64,000 nucleotides of DNA from Maribacter sp. ACAM166 (GCF_005771495.1 NZ_VAUW01000009.1:62001-126000); one strand, 5' to 3'; shown: positions 9,478 to 18,631, numbered from the stretch's first letter. Notes: generated by a model not told the origin, from the letters alone. Numbers and translations: made by a program.

Positions 9478-11505
9478 ATGAAAATTTTTATCAAAACGCT
9501 CTTTTTCCTATTGTGTTCTGTGTCTGCTGTGGGACAAGTATCTTCCAATCTTGAGCTTACGGACATTTTTAATATGGAGTATATCTCTGAGCCACAAATA
9601 TCACCAGATGGCACTAAAATTATTTATACACGAAATTTTAAGGATATCATGACAGATAAAAATTTATCAAACCTATGGATTGTTAATTATGACGGTTCTC
9701 AAAACCGTCCTTTAACTACGGGTAATCAAAATGATTATTATCCAAGATGGTCTCATGACGGAAAGAAAATCATCTTTAAATCGAATATGGCTGATGATAA
9801 AATGAAGTTGTATATGATGTGGTTAGACACTAAAGAAACAACGCCTTTAACCAATACGCCAAAAGCACCCGGCGCTGTTAGTTGGTCTAATGATGATCAG
9901 TATTTAGCATTTACTATGTTTGTTCCAGAGAAAGAGGAATCAATTATAAAACTACCTTCGAAACCAGAGGGCGCCAATTGGAACATGCCTCCTATCTATA
10001 TTGATAAACTAAATTATAGAGGTGATGGCGAAGGCTATATTAAGGGAGGGCATGACCAACTATTCATACTCTCTGTGGATGGAGGTACACCGAAGCAGCT
10101 AACCAATACCAAATTTGACCATGGCGCTCCTATTTGGTCTAAAAATGACCAAACATTGTATTTCTCAGCGAATTTTAATCCAGATGAAGCTTTCGAACCG
10201 GCAAATAGCGAAGTTTATTCCTTAAAAATTTCTACAGCAGTGGTAACCCCTTTAACAACACGTTATGGACCTGATGCTTCTCCAACCCTTTCACCAGATG
10301 GTGAAATGTTAGCCTATTCCGGTAACGATGATAAGTTGTTAGGGTATCAAATAACAAATTTGTATGTAATGAATACAGATGGTTCCAATTCTAAAATACT
10401 ATCTGAAAATTTTGATAGAGATATTGCCAATTCACAATGGGCAGCTGATGGTAAAGGGCTTTATTTTCAATATGATGAAGAAGGAGATACAAAAATCGGA
10501 CATATTACTTTGGATGGAAAAGTGACTACCTTAAAAGAAGGTCTTGGTGGACTCTCTTTAGGAAGACCCTATAACGCTGCCGATTTTACGGTTTCTAACA
10601 ACTCTAAATTTGCCTATACCCTTGGTGGCACAGAGCATCCATCTGATTTAGCCGTTGCGGATAAAAAAGGTTCTAAACGTTTGACCTTTGTAAATGATGA
10701 TTTATTTTCTTTTAGAAACTTAGGGAAGGTTGAAGAAATTTGGTGGAATTCTTCGTTCGATCAAAGAAATATACAAGGCTGGATTGTAACCCCGCCTAAT
10801 TTTGACCCTACTAAAAAATATCCGTTTATCCTCGAGATTCATGGAGGACCATTTACTAGTTATGGTTCTGTTTACAGTGCTGAAATTCAAGCGTATGCAG
10901 CAGCAGGTTATGTAGTTTTATATAGTAACCCTAGAGGAAGTACCAGTTACGGGGCGGAATTCGGTAACCTGATTCACCACGACTATCCGAATCATGATTA
11001 TGATGATTTAATGAGCGGTGTAGATGCGGTAATAGAAAAAGGATATGTAGACTCCGATAATCTATTTGTTACCGGTGGTAGTGGCGGCGGTGTTCTTACA
11101 GCATGGATTGTTGGCAAAACCGACCGATTTAAAGCTGCTGTAGTAGCCAAACCAGTAATCAACTGGACAAGTTTTGTTTTGTACGCAGATGGCGCAGCCT
11201 TCTTCTCTAAATATTGGTTCGGCAAGAAACCTTGGGAAGATCCAGAAAACTATTTTAGGCGTTCGCCTCTATCTTACGTAGGTAATGTTACCACACCAAC
11301 CATGTTATTGACCGGAGACGAGGACTATAGAACTCCAATTGCAGAATCTGAACAATTCTATACCGCTTTAAAATTAGAAGGCGTAGAGACTGCTATGGTG
11401 CGTATACCCGGAGCGGGTCATGGTATTGCCAATAGACCAAGTAATCTGGTTGCAAAAATTGCAAGTGTTTTGGCTTGGTTCGATAAATATAAAAATGCAA
11501 AGTAA
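9478..11505 (+). CDS. Exported S9-family serine peptidase (prolyl oligopeptidase/DPP-like)
   Basis: A 675-residue protein with a signal peptide ending near AVGQ. Residues ~25-400 form a WD40-like beta propeller with PD40 motifs (ISPDGTKIIYTRNF, WSHDGKKIIFKS, LSPDGEMLAYS). Residues ~420-675 form the alpha/beta-hydrolase peptidase domain with nucleophile Ser535 (TGGSGGG), Asp616 (DEDYRTP) and His648 (GAGHGI). Family members release dipeptides or acyl-amino acids from oligopeptides in the periplasm or at the surface. The next gene starts 4 bases after the stop, so the two are probably co-transcribed. Confidence 0.94.
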   Translation: MKIFIKTLFFLLCSVSAVGQVSSNLELTDIFNMEYISEPQISPDGTKIIYTRNFKDIMTDKNLSNLWIVNYDGSQNRPLTTGNQNDYYPRWSHDGKKIIFKSNMADDKMKLYMMWLDTKETTPLTNTPKAPGAVSWSNDDQYLAFTMFVPEKEESIIKLPSKPEGANWNMPPIYIDKLNYRGDGEGYIKGGHDQLFILSVDGGTPKQLTNTKFDHGAPIWSKNDQTLYFSANFNPDEAFEPANSEVYSLKISTAVVTPLTTRYGPDASPTLSPDGEMLAYSGNDDKLLGYQITNLYVMNTDGSNSKILSENFDRDIANSQWAADGKGLYFQYDEEGDTKIGHITLDGKVTTLKEGLGGLSLGRPYNAADFTVSNNSKFAYTLGGTEHPSDLAVADKKGSKRLTFVNDDLFSFRNLGKVEEIWWNSSFDQRNIQGWIVTPPNFDPTKKYPFILEIHGGPFTSYGSVYSAEIQAYAAAGYVVLYSNPRGSTSYGAEFGNLIHHDYPNHDYDDLMSGVDAVIEKGYVDSDNLFVTGGSGGGVLTAWIVGKTDRFKAAVVAKPVINWTSFVLYADGAAFFSKYWFGKKPWEDPENYFRRSPLSYVGNVTTPTMLLTGDEDYRTPIAESEQFYTALKLEGVETAMVRIPGAGHGIANRPSNLVAKIASVLAWFDKYKNAK

Positions 11506-11509
11506 ATTT

Positions 11510-12352
11510 ATGAAAGCACCCAAAATAGTATTTGTTTTAAGTTTATGTATTTCATTATCGAATAGTTATAGCCAAGAAACCACGGTCATGACCTATAATA
11601 TAAAGTATGACAATGTTAATGACACGGTAAACAATTGGAACGATAGAAAAGATGCAATGGTCGAATTACTGCAGCACTATCAGCCTGGTATTATTGGTAT
11701 GCAAGAAGTATTGCATGGTCAATTAAGGTATGTGGTAGAGCATCTTCCCCATTTTACGTTTACTGGGGTTGGACGTGAAGATGGAAAAGAGAAGGGTGAG
11801 TACTCCCCTATTCTATTTGATACCACCAACTACAAATTAGTAGAAAGCGAAACCTTCTGGCTTTCAGAAACACCTGATAAAATTTCTGTTGGTTGGGATG
11901 CCGCTTTAGAACGTATTTGCACCTATGCCCTATTTGAAGATACTTATACACAAAAACAATTTTGGGTTTTCAATACCCATTTTGACCACATGGGAAGGCG
12001 AGCACGTGAAAAATCAGCTGAACTTATTGTTTCAAAAATTAAAAAATTAAATACGGATAAACTCCCTGTTGTTCTAATGGGTGATTTGAATTTACGACCA
12101 GAAGAAACTCCGATTCAATTTTTAAAGAAAGCATTGAATGATGCGCAAATGGTAACCCAACAAGCTTTTTATGGCCCAACTGGAACATTTAATGGTTTTG
12201 AGCATGACCGGGTTTTATCTGATCGGATAGACTATATATTTGTCGAGAATTTTGAAGTACAAGCGTATATACATATTGATGACCGAATGGAAAACAATAA
12301 ACATATCTCGGATCATCTACCTGTTTTAACTAAGCTCTACATTGAAAACTAG
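11510..12352 (+). CDS. Exported endonuclease/exonuclease/phosphatase (EEP) family protein
   Basis: The chosen ATG (11510) gives a 280-residue protein whose first ~21 residues are a clean signal peptide (MKAPKIVFVLSLCISLSNSYS). Starts further upstream would overlap the S9 peptidase gene and bury that signal. EEP hallmarks are present: the metal-binding Glu in GMQEVL, Asp-x-Asn in GDLNLRPEE, Asp in DRIDYIFV, and the C-terminal SDHLPV. The domain cleaves phosphodiesters or phosphomonoesters; exported Bacteroidota members are not well characterised, so substrate is open (nucleic acid, sphingomyelin-like lipid or inositol phosphate). It is translationally close to the S9 gene and ends at a strong bidirectional terminator. 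Confidence 0.9.
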   Translation: MKAPKIVFVLSLCISLSNSYSQETTVMTYNIKYDNVNDTVNNWNDRKDAMVELLQHYQPGIIGMQEVLHGQLRYVVEHLPHFTFTGVGREDGKEKGEYSPILFDTTNYKLVESETFWLSETPDKISVGWDAALERICTYALFEDTYTQKQFWVFNTHFDHMGRRAREKSAELIVSKIKKLNTDKLPVVLMGDLNLRPEETPIQFLKKALNDAQMVTQQAFYGPTGTFNGFEHDRVLSDRIDYIFVENFEVQAYIHIDDRMENNKHISDHLPVLTKLYIEN

Positions 12353-12393
12353 TATTCAAATAAGTTTTCAACAAAATAAGTGAAGCATAAAAA

Positions 12394-12423
12394 AATCCCG
12401 ATACGCTCTGAACTATCGGGATT
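12394..12423. terminator. Bidirectional terminator between convergent genes
   Basis: A perfect 10-bp stem (AATCCCGATA / TATCGGGATT) with a 10-base loop. An A-run lies on its left, and a T-rich run follows on its right. It sits between the ends of the convergent EEP and alpha/beta hydrolase genes and can serve both. Confidence 0.85.
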
Positions 12424-12445
12424 GTTAATTTTATAAAGGGTAAGT

Positions 12446-13279
12446 CTATTTCTTCAAAAAAGGAATCAAAATTTTGTTCAATTCATCTGCATGGGTAATA
12501 TTGAGTCCGTGCGGTGCACCTTTAATAATTTCAAAGGTGTTATCCGTTATTCCTGCGGCAGCTTGTTTGGCTGAAGTTTCAATAGGAACAGTTCCGTCTG
12601 CGTCACCATGTACTATTAATGTAGGTACATCGACATTTTTCAACTCAGACCTAAAATCCGTATGCATCCATGCTAATGCGGTTTGAATGGTTGCTCTTGG
12701 CGATGCAAAAGAAGCAATAGTGAAATCATAATCTAATTGAGCCTCACTCACCCTGTCCCCTTTGTTCTCATCGTAATTATAAAATCCTTTACTGAATTCT
12801 TTTAAAAATCCTACTCTATCATTCTGCAAAGCATCTATAATGCCATTTAAAGCTTTCTCCGGCACACCATCAGGATTATCGGATTTATGCTTCACTAATG
12901 GAATAATCGAACTTATAAGTACAGCTTTTGCAATCTTATCAGAGCCGTAATCCGTTAAGTAACGCACCACTTCTCCACCTCCCATCGAAAATCCAACAAT
13001 AATGGTATCTTCTAGTTTAAGTTCTTCAATTATGACATTTAAATCACTTGCTAGTGAAGAGTAATCATAGGCGTTCCATGGCGATGATGACGTTCCAAAA
13101 CCTCTTCTATCATATGAAATACAACGAAAACCTTCTTCTACTATTTTCCACACCTGCTGTTCCCAAGATTTTCTACTTAAGGGCCAACCATGTATTAAAA
13201 TCACGGGCTGTCCACTACCATAATCTTCATAAAAAATATCTACTTGTTCTTTTGCTATTTTATTTGTTATAAATGGCAT
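12446..13279 (-). CDS. Alpha/beta hydrolase, non-heme chloroperoxidase/arylesterase-like
   Basis: A 277-residue cytoplasmic alpha/beta hydrolase without signal peptide. It has the oxyanion-loop motif HGWPLS (residues 30-35), nucleophile Ser98 in GFSMGGGE, the acid in VHGDADGTVP and the catalytic His in GAPHGLN. The length and the motif set are typical of cofactor-free haloperoxidase/arylesterase proteins that hydrolyse small esters and show perhydrolase side activity. The gene stands alone, divergent from the PaiB-like gene across about 130 bases. Physiological substrate unknown. Confidence 0.92.
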   Translation of the reverse strand: MPFITNKIAKEQVDIFYEDYGSGQPVILIHGWPLSRKSWEQQVWKIVEEGFRCISYDRRGFGTSSSPWNAYDYSSLASDLNVIIEELKLEDTIIVGFSMGGGEVVRYLTDYGSDKIAKAVLISSIIPLVKHKSDNPDGVPEKALNGIIDALQNDRVGFLKEFSKGFYNYDENKGDRVSEAQLDYDFTIASFASPRATIQTALAWMHTDFRSELKNVDVPTLIVHGDADGTVPIETSAKQAAAGITDNTFEIIKGAPHGLNITHADELNKILIPFLKK

Positions 13280-13407
13280 TTTATTGATTTTTAAGTTCTT
13301 TTACAATGTATCATACCCTAGGCTATTTGCTTAGCGCAAAGCATTAAAAAGTTTGCTCATAAACAGGTTGTGAAAATCTATTATATTTACCTCTTAAATA
13401 GCATTAC

Positions 13408-14016
13408 ATGTTTATACCGGAGCACTACAAAAACAATGACCTGAACGAAATTCATAACTTCCTAAAAAACAATAGTTTTGGCATACTAATTAATACTATT
13501 GATGGAAAACCCTGGGGTACCCATATACCATTAGAAATTGGAAAGAATAGAAATGGTAAAGACGTATTAGTCGGCCATATTGCAAAGGCCAACCCTCAGA
13601 GCAAAAATTTGATTGACGGCGATGAAGTACTTTGCATCTTTAATGGTCCACATAGTTATGTTTCCTCTTCTTGGTATCAACAAGAAGAAGTTCCCACTTG
13701 GAACTATGTTGCCGTTCATGTTTATGGTAGCGTAAAAATTCAAACTCCGGAGGAATTAACAAATGCACTGTATGAATTAGTCGATAAACATGAAAAATCT
13801 TCAGAACATCCCATTTCAATAAATGATATGTCGAAAAAGACCATGCGTCAAGTTACCGGTATCATTGGTTTTGAGATAATCATTAACGATATACAAGCCG
13901 TAAACAAATTATCGCAAAGTAGAACTCAAGACCATCCTAAAATAATCGAAGAATTAGAAAAACAGGGTGCTGCAGAAAAAGCGGTCGCTAAGGAGATGAG
14001 AAGACTTAATAGTTAA
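13408..14016 (+). CDS. PaiB-type FMN-binding protein
   Basis: A 202-residue protein of the PaiB (FMN-binding split-barrel) family. It begins MFIPEHY, has an IDGKPWGTHIP strand, and carries the family signature GPHSYVSSSWY followed by VPTWNYVAVHVYG. In Bacillus, PaiB was described as a negative regulator of sporulation and protease genes, but most homologues are of unknown function and the fold suggests flavin or heme binding. A small stem-loop follows the stop codon. No paiA partner is next to it. Confidence 0.9.
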   Translation: MFIPEHYKNNDLNEIHNFLKNNSFGILINTIDGKPWGTHIPLEIGKNRNGKDVLVGHIAKANPQSKNLIDGDEVLCIFNGPHSYVSSSWYQQEEVPTWNYVAVHVYGSVKIQTPEELTNALYELVDKHEKSSEHPISINDMSKKTMRQVTGIIGFEIIINDIQAVNKLSQSRTQDHPKIIEELEKQGAAEKAVAKEMRRLNS

Positions 14017-14024
14017 GTTTAGAC

Positions 14025-14042
14025 GAGCTTGTTTTTAAGCTC
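14025..14042 (+). terminator. Possible weak terminator after PaiB-like gene
   Basis: A 6-bp stem (GAGCTT / AAGCTC) with a six-base loop lies 9 bases after the stop codon and is followed by an AT-rich but poorly T-rich tail. Short, hence low confidence. Confidence 0.4.
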
Positions 14043-14099
14043 CTATATTTCATAGATAATCGGTGAAGACTATAGACTCAAGCATTTAGTTATTTCAGA

Positions 14100-14540
14100 T
14101 TTAATTGGCCTGCCTATGTTAAAATAATAGTAAGCAAATGGTAAAACCGACACCTAATTCTATCGTAAATTAAAGTAATCTTAAAATATAACGAAGATGA
14201 ATTCTCTACTATTCACTTTGTGCATGACCTTTATTACGTTACGATATCTTATCTCAATAGTGTAGATTTACAAGATGATTTGAAATGGAAAAACTCAAAA
14301 TTATAGGCAAGCAATTACGGTTTCTCTTTTAAACATAGATTAATCTTACTTCCCTACCACGAATACAGATTGAAAAATTGTAATGAACCACCTCTGCACC
14401 GTCCTTTTAAAATTAAAACGATATCCTTAATTTTATTCTTCTCACCTATTACATAACAGTCAAAATTAATACTTAAAAGATATTTGCATTTCGTTAAGTT
14501 CGTCTAATTTTAACCCATCTAAAAGATTCAATTCGAACAA
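14100..14540. other. Gene-free stretch with a coding-like relic
   Basis: No intact gene is seen. Plus-strand bases ~14190-14400 read as a long frame with a single TAG (fragments FSTIHFVHDLYYVTISYLN and FSFKHRLILLPYHEYRLKN). This looks like an old coding sequence, perhaps a beta-strand-rich protein, but no family could be recognised. The remainder is AT-rich and would have to contain the promoter of the CIA30-domain gene. Confidence 0.3.
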
Positions 14541-14547
14541 ATTTATT

Positions 14548-15042
14548 ATGAGCGAAGTTTTAACCATTTTTGATTTTTCTAAAAAGTGTAATCTTAAGCA
14601 CTGGCACATTGTTAACGATGAAGTGATGGGTGGTATATCTATGGGCCTCATACAAATTAATCAGAATGGAAATGGAGTATTTAGCGGACACGTTTCACTT
14701 GAGAATAATGGTGGTTTTTCTTTGTTAAGGCACGATTTAGAGCGCATTGAAGTTGAGGAGTATTCCTCATTCGAAATTCGATTGAAGGGAGATGGTAAAA
14801 AATATCAGTTCCGTTGTAAATCAAGTGACCATCAAAGGCATTCTTATATCTATACTTTTAATTCAGGAAAAAATTGGAAAACAATTACAATTCCGTTTGA
14901 GAAGATGCAGCCTGTTTTTAGAGGGGGTTCTTTGGAACTACCGAATTTTAAAGGTGATTTTATTTCTCAAATAGCGCTATTGATTGGAAATAATATTGAG
15001 GAAGATTTTAGTCTTGATATAGACTATATTAAACTTAAATAA
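14548..15042 (+). CDS. CIA30-domain (NDUFAF1-like) protein
   Basis: A 164-residue protein made of one CIA30 domain, a galactose-binding-like beta sandwich. Recognisable elements are WHIVNDEVMGGIS near the N-terminus, FSGHVSLENNGGFSL, FEIRLKGDGKKYQFR, and WKTITIPFEKMQPVFRG near the C-terminus. The eukaryotic member is a complex I assembly factor; bacterial members are usually annotated only by domain and their role is unknown. No signal peptide, so cytoplasmic. It converges on the alcohol dehydrogenase gene at a shared terminator. Confidence 0.88.
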   Translation: MSEVLTIFDFSKKCNLKHWHIVNDEVMGGISMGLIQINQNGNGVFSGHVSLENNGGFSLLRHDLERIEVEEYSSFEIRLKGDGKKYQFRCKSSDHQRHSYIYTFNSGKNWKTITIPFEKMQPVFRGGSLELPNFKGDFISQIALLIGNNIEEDFSLDIDYIKLK

Positions 15043-15069
15043 AAAGAGCCATTTAAAATGGCTCTTTTT
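15041..15069. terminator. Bidirectional terminator
   Basis: Self-complementary sequence AAAAAGAGCCAT / ATGGCTCTTTTT around a short TTAAA-type loop, with an A-tract on one side and a T-tract on the other. It overlaps the CIA30 stop codon and lies 17 bases from the end of the convergent dehydrogenase gene. Confidence 0.9.
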
Positions 15070-15085
15070 CAAAACTAATTTTTAA

Positions 15086-16138
15086 TTAGCTATCTTTTAA
15101 AGACTTCATATCAATAACAAATCTGTACTTAACATCAGATTTCTGCAACCTTTTATAAGCCTCATTAATATTCTGAATATCAATCATTTCTATATCGGAA
15201 ACTATATTGTGATCTCCACAGAAATCCAACATTTCTTGTGTTTCTTTCATTCCACCAATTAATGATCCGGCGATACTTTTTCTTCCCATAATTAAACTCC
15301 CACCATGTAATGGATCTAAAGGTTCAACAGCACCAACTATGACCATCGTTGAATCTCTTTTTAATAGACTAGTATAAGGATTCATATCATGACCAACTGG
15401 AATCGTATTCAATAAAAAATCAAAAGAACCAGCATGCTTTTTCATCTGCTCTTCATCTTTTGAAATTAAAACCTCATCCGCACCCAATTTTTTTGCATCT
15501 TCACTTTTAGAAGGTGATGTTGTAATCATTACCGTATGGGCTCCCATAGCATGTGCAAATTTAATTCCCATATGCCCTAATCCACCTAAGCCGATTACAC
15601 CTACTTTATCTCCTTTTTTAACGCCCCAATGGGCTAAAGGTGAATAAGTAGTAATACCTGCACATAATAATGGTGCGGCCGCTTTAGCATCTAAGTTTTC
15701 AGGAACCCTCAAGACAAATTTATGGTCAACAACTACACTTTCGGAGTAACCACCATAGGTATGTCCACCAGAATGTTTGTCCTTACTGTTATACGTAAAC
15801 GTAGCACCTTTTTCACAAAACTGTTCCAAATCATCTTTACAAGCACTACAGGTTTGGCAAGAATCTACCATACACCCTACCCCTACCAAGTCTCCTTTTT
15901 TAAAGTTAGAAACACCTTTTCCAACCTCTACTACTTTTCCTATGATTTCGTGGCCAGGTACTACAGGATAAACAGAGTTTTTCCAATCATTATGTATTTG
16001 GTGCAAATCACTATGGCAGACACCACAATACAGTATATCGATTTTAACATCATCATCTAATGTATCTCTGCGCTCTAGTTCAAATGGTTTTAAATCCGCC
16101 TCCTTAGAATCTGAAGCGTATGCTTTAATCTTTGTCAT
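15086..16138 (-). CDS. Zinc-dependent NAD(P) alcohol dehydrogenase (cinnamyl-alcohol/YahK type)
   Basis: About 350 residues of the medium-chain dehydrogenase superfamily. Catalytic-zinc ligands are in CGVCHSD and GHE; the structural-zinc cysteines are spaced as in CxxCxxC around CQTCSAC plus a downstream Cys. The nucleotide-binding loop is GLGGLGHMG. The sequence follows the cinnamyl-alcohol-dehydrogenase/YahK group, which reduces a wide range of aldehydes with NADPH. I start at the ATG that gives MTKIKAY, where family members begin; an ATG 21 bases upstream (end 16159) is also in frame and cannot be excluded. Role inferred: aldehyde detoxification. Confidence 0.9.
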   Translation of the reverse strand: MTKIKAYASDSKEADLKPFELERRDTLDDDVKIDILYCGVCHSDLHQIHNDWKNSVYPVVPGHEIIGKVVEVGKGVSNFKKGDLVGVGCMVDSCQTCSACKDDLEQFCEKGATFTYNSKDKHSGGHTYGGYSESVVVDHKFVLRVPENLDAKAAAPLLCAGITTYSPLAHWGVKKGDKVGVIGLGGLGHMGIKFAHAMGAHTVMITTSPSKSEDAKKLGADEVLISKDEEQMKKHAGSFDFLLNTIPVGHDMNPYTSLLKRDSTMVIVGAVEPLDPLHGGSLIMGRKSIAGSLIGGMKETQEMLDFCGDHNIVSDIEMIDIQNINEAYKRLQKSDVKYRFVIDMKSLKDS

Positions 16139-16159
16139 ATTATTTTTTTTAGCTCCCAT

Positions 16160-16531
16160 AAGCTATTAAAAAAGTCCAAATATATACTACTATCAAACTG
16201 CTTTAACCCAATTTTAACTCTAGCATATTACTAGTCCAATAATGCATCAAAAACAATTAGCGTTGGTGTATGTATTAAAAGCCCTATGGTATAAAGATTT
16301 TGTATCACTAAATTATTGACCAATGAAAACCTAATTCTAGTTTTTTCTTAGACCAGTTTCTTTTTAAAATTTTATAATTTTGACATTATAAGGTTATAAG
16401 TAATAGTACGTTTAGCTAATTTGAATGAATTTTCAATTGCATCAATCAGAACAAACTAACCTGAACAATATTTCATTTAGTTTATTGTTTTACTTTTAAG
16501 ACATTATGAATTACTATATTCCAATCTGTAC
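16160..16531. other. Gene-free stretch, nothing recognised
   Basis: About 370 bases of very AT-rich DNA between the divergent dehydrogenase and HD-domain genes. It must contain both promoters, but I could not single out a convincing Bacteroidota -33/-7 pair or any repeat. Confidence 0.4.
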
Positions 16532-17134
16532 ATGACTCTGCATAACCGAAAAGCATATCCTGAATTATGCCTGCAGCTTTTAGACACGTTGGATCGATGT
16601 TTACCACCACATTTATCATATCATTGCGTATCACACACTATTGATGTGGCTAATGTCTGTAATAAATATATAACCTATTACGATATAGATAGTGCTCATT
16701 CAAAACTCATACGTATAGCGGCCATTGGTCATGATTTAGGGTATATCATATCTCCTGTTAATCATGAAGAAAGAGGTATAAAAACACTCTCTCAATTGCT
16801 TCCTTCAATTTTAGAACCTAAAGAAATAAGTATCATAAATGGTCTGATAAGAGCAACAAAAATAACTCAGCAACCCAAAACTTTTTACGAGAAAATTATT
16901 AAAGATGCTGATTTAGATTACTTAGGCAGGGATGATTACGACACCTTAAGTCAAAATCTTTTCAAAGAGTTTCAATATTATAATATCGAGAATAATCAAG
17001 AAAAATGGTTAGACCTACAGATAAATTTTCTTGAGAATCATAAATTCTATACTTCTTTTGCTCAAGAGTTTCGAGAACCTTTAAAACATCAAAAATTAGA
17101 ATTTCTGAAGGAAAAGCGAAATATTTATTTATAA
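16532..17134 (+). CDS. HD-domain phosphohydrolase
   Basis: A 200-residue protein with a single HD domain. Metal-binding positions are visible: His31/His35 (HCVSH), His67-Asp68 (IGHDLGY), His78 (NHEERG) and the acidic pair in KDADLDYLGR (~125-129). HD domains hydrolyse phosphate esters, often of nucleotides or cyclic nucleotides. The next intact gene on this strand, beyond an IS remnant, encodes a Pycsar-effector-like membrane domain. HD and PycTM-type domains are often combined in Bacteroidota, so the two may once have been adjacent (inference). An upstream ATG at 16507 runs into a stop in another frame and was not used. Confidence 0.88.
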   Translation: MTLHNRKAYPELCLQLLDTLDRCLPPHLSYHCVSHTIDVANVCNKYITYYDIDSAHSKLIRIAAIGHDLGYIISPVNHEERGIKTLSQLLPSILEPKEISIINGLIRATKITQQPKTFYEKIIKDADLDYLGRDDYDTLSQNLFKEFQYYNIENNQEKWLDLQINFLENHKFYTSFAQEFREPLKHQKLEFLKEKRNIYL

Positions 17135-17233
17135 GAAAACAAAAAATATTTTCATAAAATTCCTTTATTGTTATTACCAAAAATCAGAAATTTGCTTAAT
17201 GTTTTACCATTTCAGTATGACCTCCTTCCATAT

Positions 17234-17347
17234 TTAGGTACCGGTCATAACTAGAGAATATGCGCTATTTTCATTCATTTTGATGTACTCGTTAGGGGAC
17301 ATGTCCCCCCAACGAGCTGTGTGGTCTAAAGCTGTTGTAATCGACCA
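17234..17347 (-). pseudogene. IS3-family transposase orfB, C-terminal scrap
   Basis: The fragment DYNSFRPHSSLGG is the conserved C-terminal integrase motif of IS3 orfB (YNxxRPHSSLG). It is followed by a frameshift and a tail reading DMSPNEYIKMNE. It joins orfA almost directly, so the catalytic DDE core is missing. Confidence 0.78.
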
Positions 17348-17368
17348 TCCCAAGCTTTCTCGACGGTC

Positions 17369-17636
17369 TTAGAACTTTATTTTCAGTACGTCCTGTAATA
17401 TCTGTTTCTCAAGGCTAAGGTCCGCAACAAGTTTCATTAGCTTTGAACTCTCTTCTTCGGGGTTCTTTAGCCTGCGCAGTTCAGATACTCCCAGACCTCC
17501 GTACTTTTTCTTACAATTGATAAAATGTAGCCTCACTGACACCCCTATTGCGGCACACCTCTTGGATACGGGTGCCGGTCTCTACCTGTTTAATCGCAAA
17601 TTTAATCTGCTATCCCCAATACTTTGATCGGTTCAT
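17369..17636 (-). pseudogene. IS3-family transposase orfA, disrupted
   Basis: The minus strand reads MNRSKYWG, an in-frame stop, then QIKFAIKQVETGTRIQEVC, GVSEATFY, a frameshift with a stop, and then KKKYGGLGVSELRRLKNPEE and KLVADLSLEKQILQDVLKIK. This is the helix-turn-helix orfA protein of IS3-family elements in correct order. One nonsense mutation and one frameshift disable it. Confidence 0.82.
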
Positions 17637-17871
17637 AAGCCAATACTTGTTTAAAGTTAAACATTTATTCGCCCTGAATTCTTCAGTTTTAAACTGTCCA
17701 GTTTAACGGGAGGAGGTCAAGTAAAATGTTTAAATTGGTTCTATTCTTTATACTATCTTTTGATGCTTAGCTAAAACTTGTTACCTTGACCTACAGATTT
17801 ATAATTTCTTTTTTAATAATCAATCCAATAACCTTTATTGATTTTCAGTATTCCTATAAAATATTTGATGT

Positions 17872-18492
17872 ATGGCAAAAAAGGAAGTTGTAGATGAAGT
17901 GAAACAATATAAAGATACTTCTACAAAAAAAGATTACTCAACTTTTAAGTTGGTTAAGGGTAAGAGTACACATACTGAAGAACTTGTTGACCATTATTGG
18001 GGAAGTATCAATTACGTTTTTGGCCTTATAAAGGCTTCTGAGATAAAGGCGGGTCTTATACTTTCATTCTATGGTATTTTACTGAATATAATCTATAGTA
18101 ATGTGGTATCGGTTTTGCAGAAAGACGATAACAATTGGTTGTTATATGCCCTACTTATTTCCTGGGTTATATGCACCATAATTTCTGTGTACTATAGTAT
18201 CCGTTGTTTTATCCCCAAAATCGAGGAAAAATACGACCGAAATATTTTATTTTTTGGTGATATTATTTCAAAGTTTGGCACCATAAGGGAGTTTTCACAG
18301 ACTTTTTATAATATAAGTTTAACCGAAGAAGAACTTTTTGACCATTTAGGCCAACAGATTTTCATCAACTCTAAAATATCCGCTTATAAATTTAAATGTG
18401 TCAACCACGCAATTCGCTTTTTGGCTATAGGGTTGGCAATACTTCTTTTAGCGATAATTTGTTATTTGATTACCGAGTTTATATTGAAATAA
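17872..18492 (+). CDS. Pycsar-effector-like (PycTM-type) membrane protein
   Basis: A 206-residue protein with a charged N-terminus (~1-40) and three predicted membrane helices (~58-79, 89-112, 181-203). The first helix is preceded by IKASEIKAG and contains LILSFYGILLNIIYS; this pattern (residue cluster AExKAG before a glycine-rich helix) is the hallmark I associate with the Pycsar effector transmembrane family, in which cyclic UMP or CMP triggers membrane damage in phage defence. No dedicated uridylate/cytidylate cyclase gene is adjacent. An HD hydrolase lies upstream beyond the IS remnant. The family assignment is from memory of the motif. Alternative: a membrane protein of unknown function. 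Confidence 0.72.
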   Translation: MAKKEVVDEVKQYKDTSTKKDYSTFKLVKGKSTHTEELVDHYWGSINYVFGLIKASEIKAGLILSFYGILLNIIYSNVVSVLQKDDNNWLLYALLISWVICTIISVYYSIRCFIPKIEEKYDRNILFFGDIISKFGTIREFSQTFYNISLTEEELFDHLGQQIFINSKISAYKFKCVNHAIRFLAIGLAILLLAIICYLITEFILK

Positions 18493-18631
18493 GTCAGAAG
18501 TTTACGTTATAAATTGAACAGTATTATAATTTATTACAGTGAGAAATAAATGTAGCTCATCAAGTAAACGATATCAATACTATAGGTTTTCAGAATCGGT
18601 TTTAGTAGCTTTATAGCTTTAAACTATACAC

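Larger units (their letters stand above)
17218..17719. mobile_element. IS3-family (IS407-like) insertion sequence remnant with terminal repeats and 4-bp target duplication
   Basis: The element is bounded by inverted ends TGACCTCCTTCC (left) and the complement of GGGAGGAGGTCA (right). AGTA is directly repeated immediately outside both ends (17214-17217 and 17720-17723), a 4-bp target duplication as made by the IS407 group. Inside, the minus strand carries a damaged orfA and only the last residues of orfB. At ~500 bp it is far shorter than the usual 1.2-1.3 kb, so most of orfB was deleted. It is not autonomous. Confidence 0.85.

Noticed and set aside
11420-11509. Upstream start for the EEP protein overlapping the S9 gene
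   Set aside because: It would place 30 hydrophilic residues before a perfect signal peptide.
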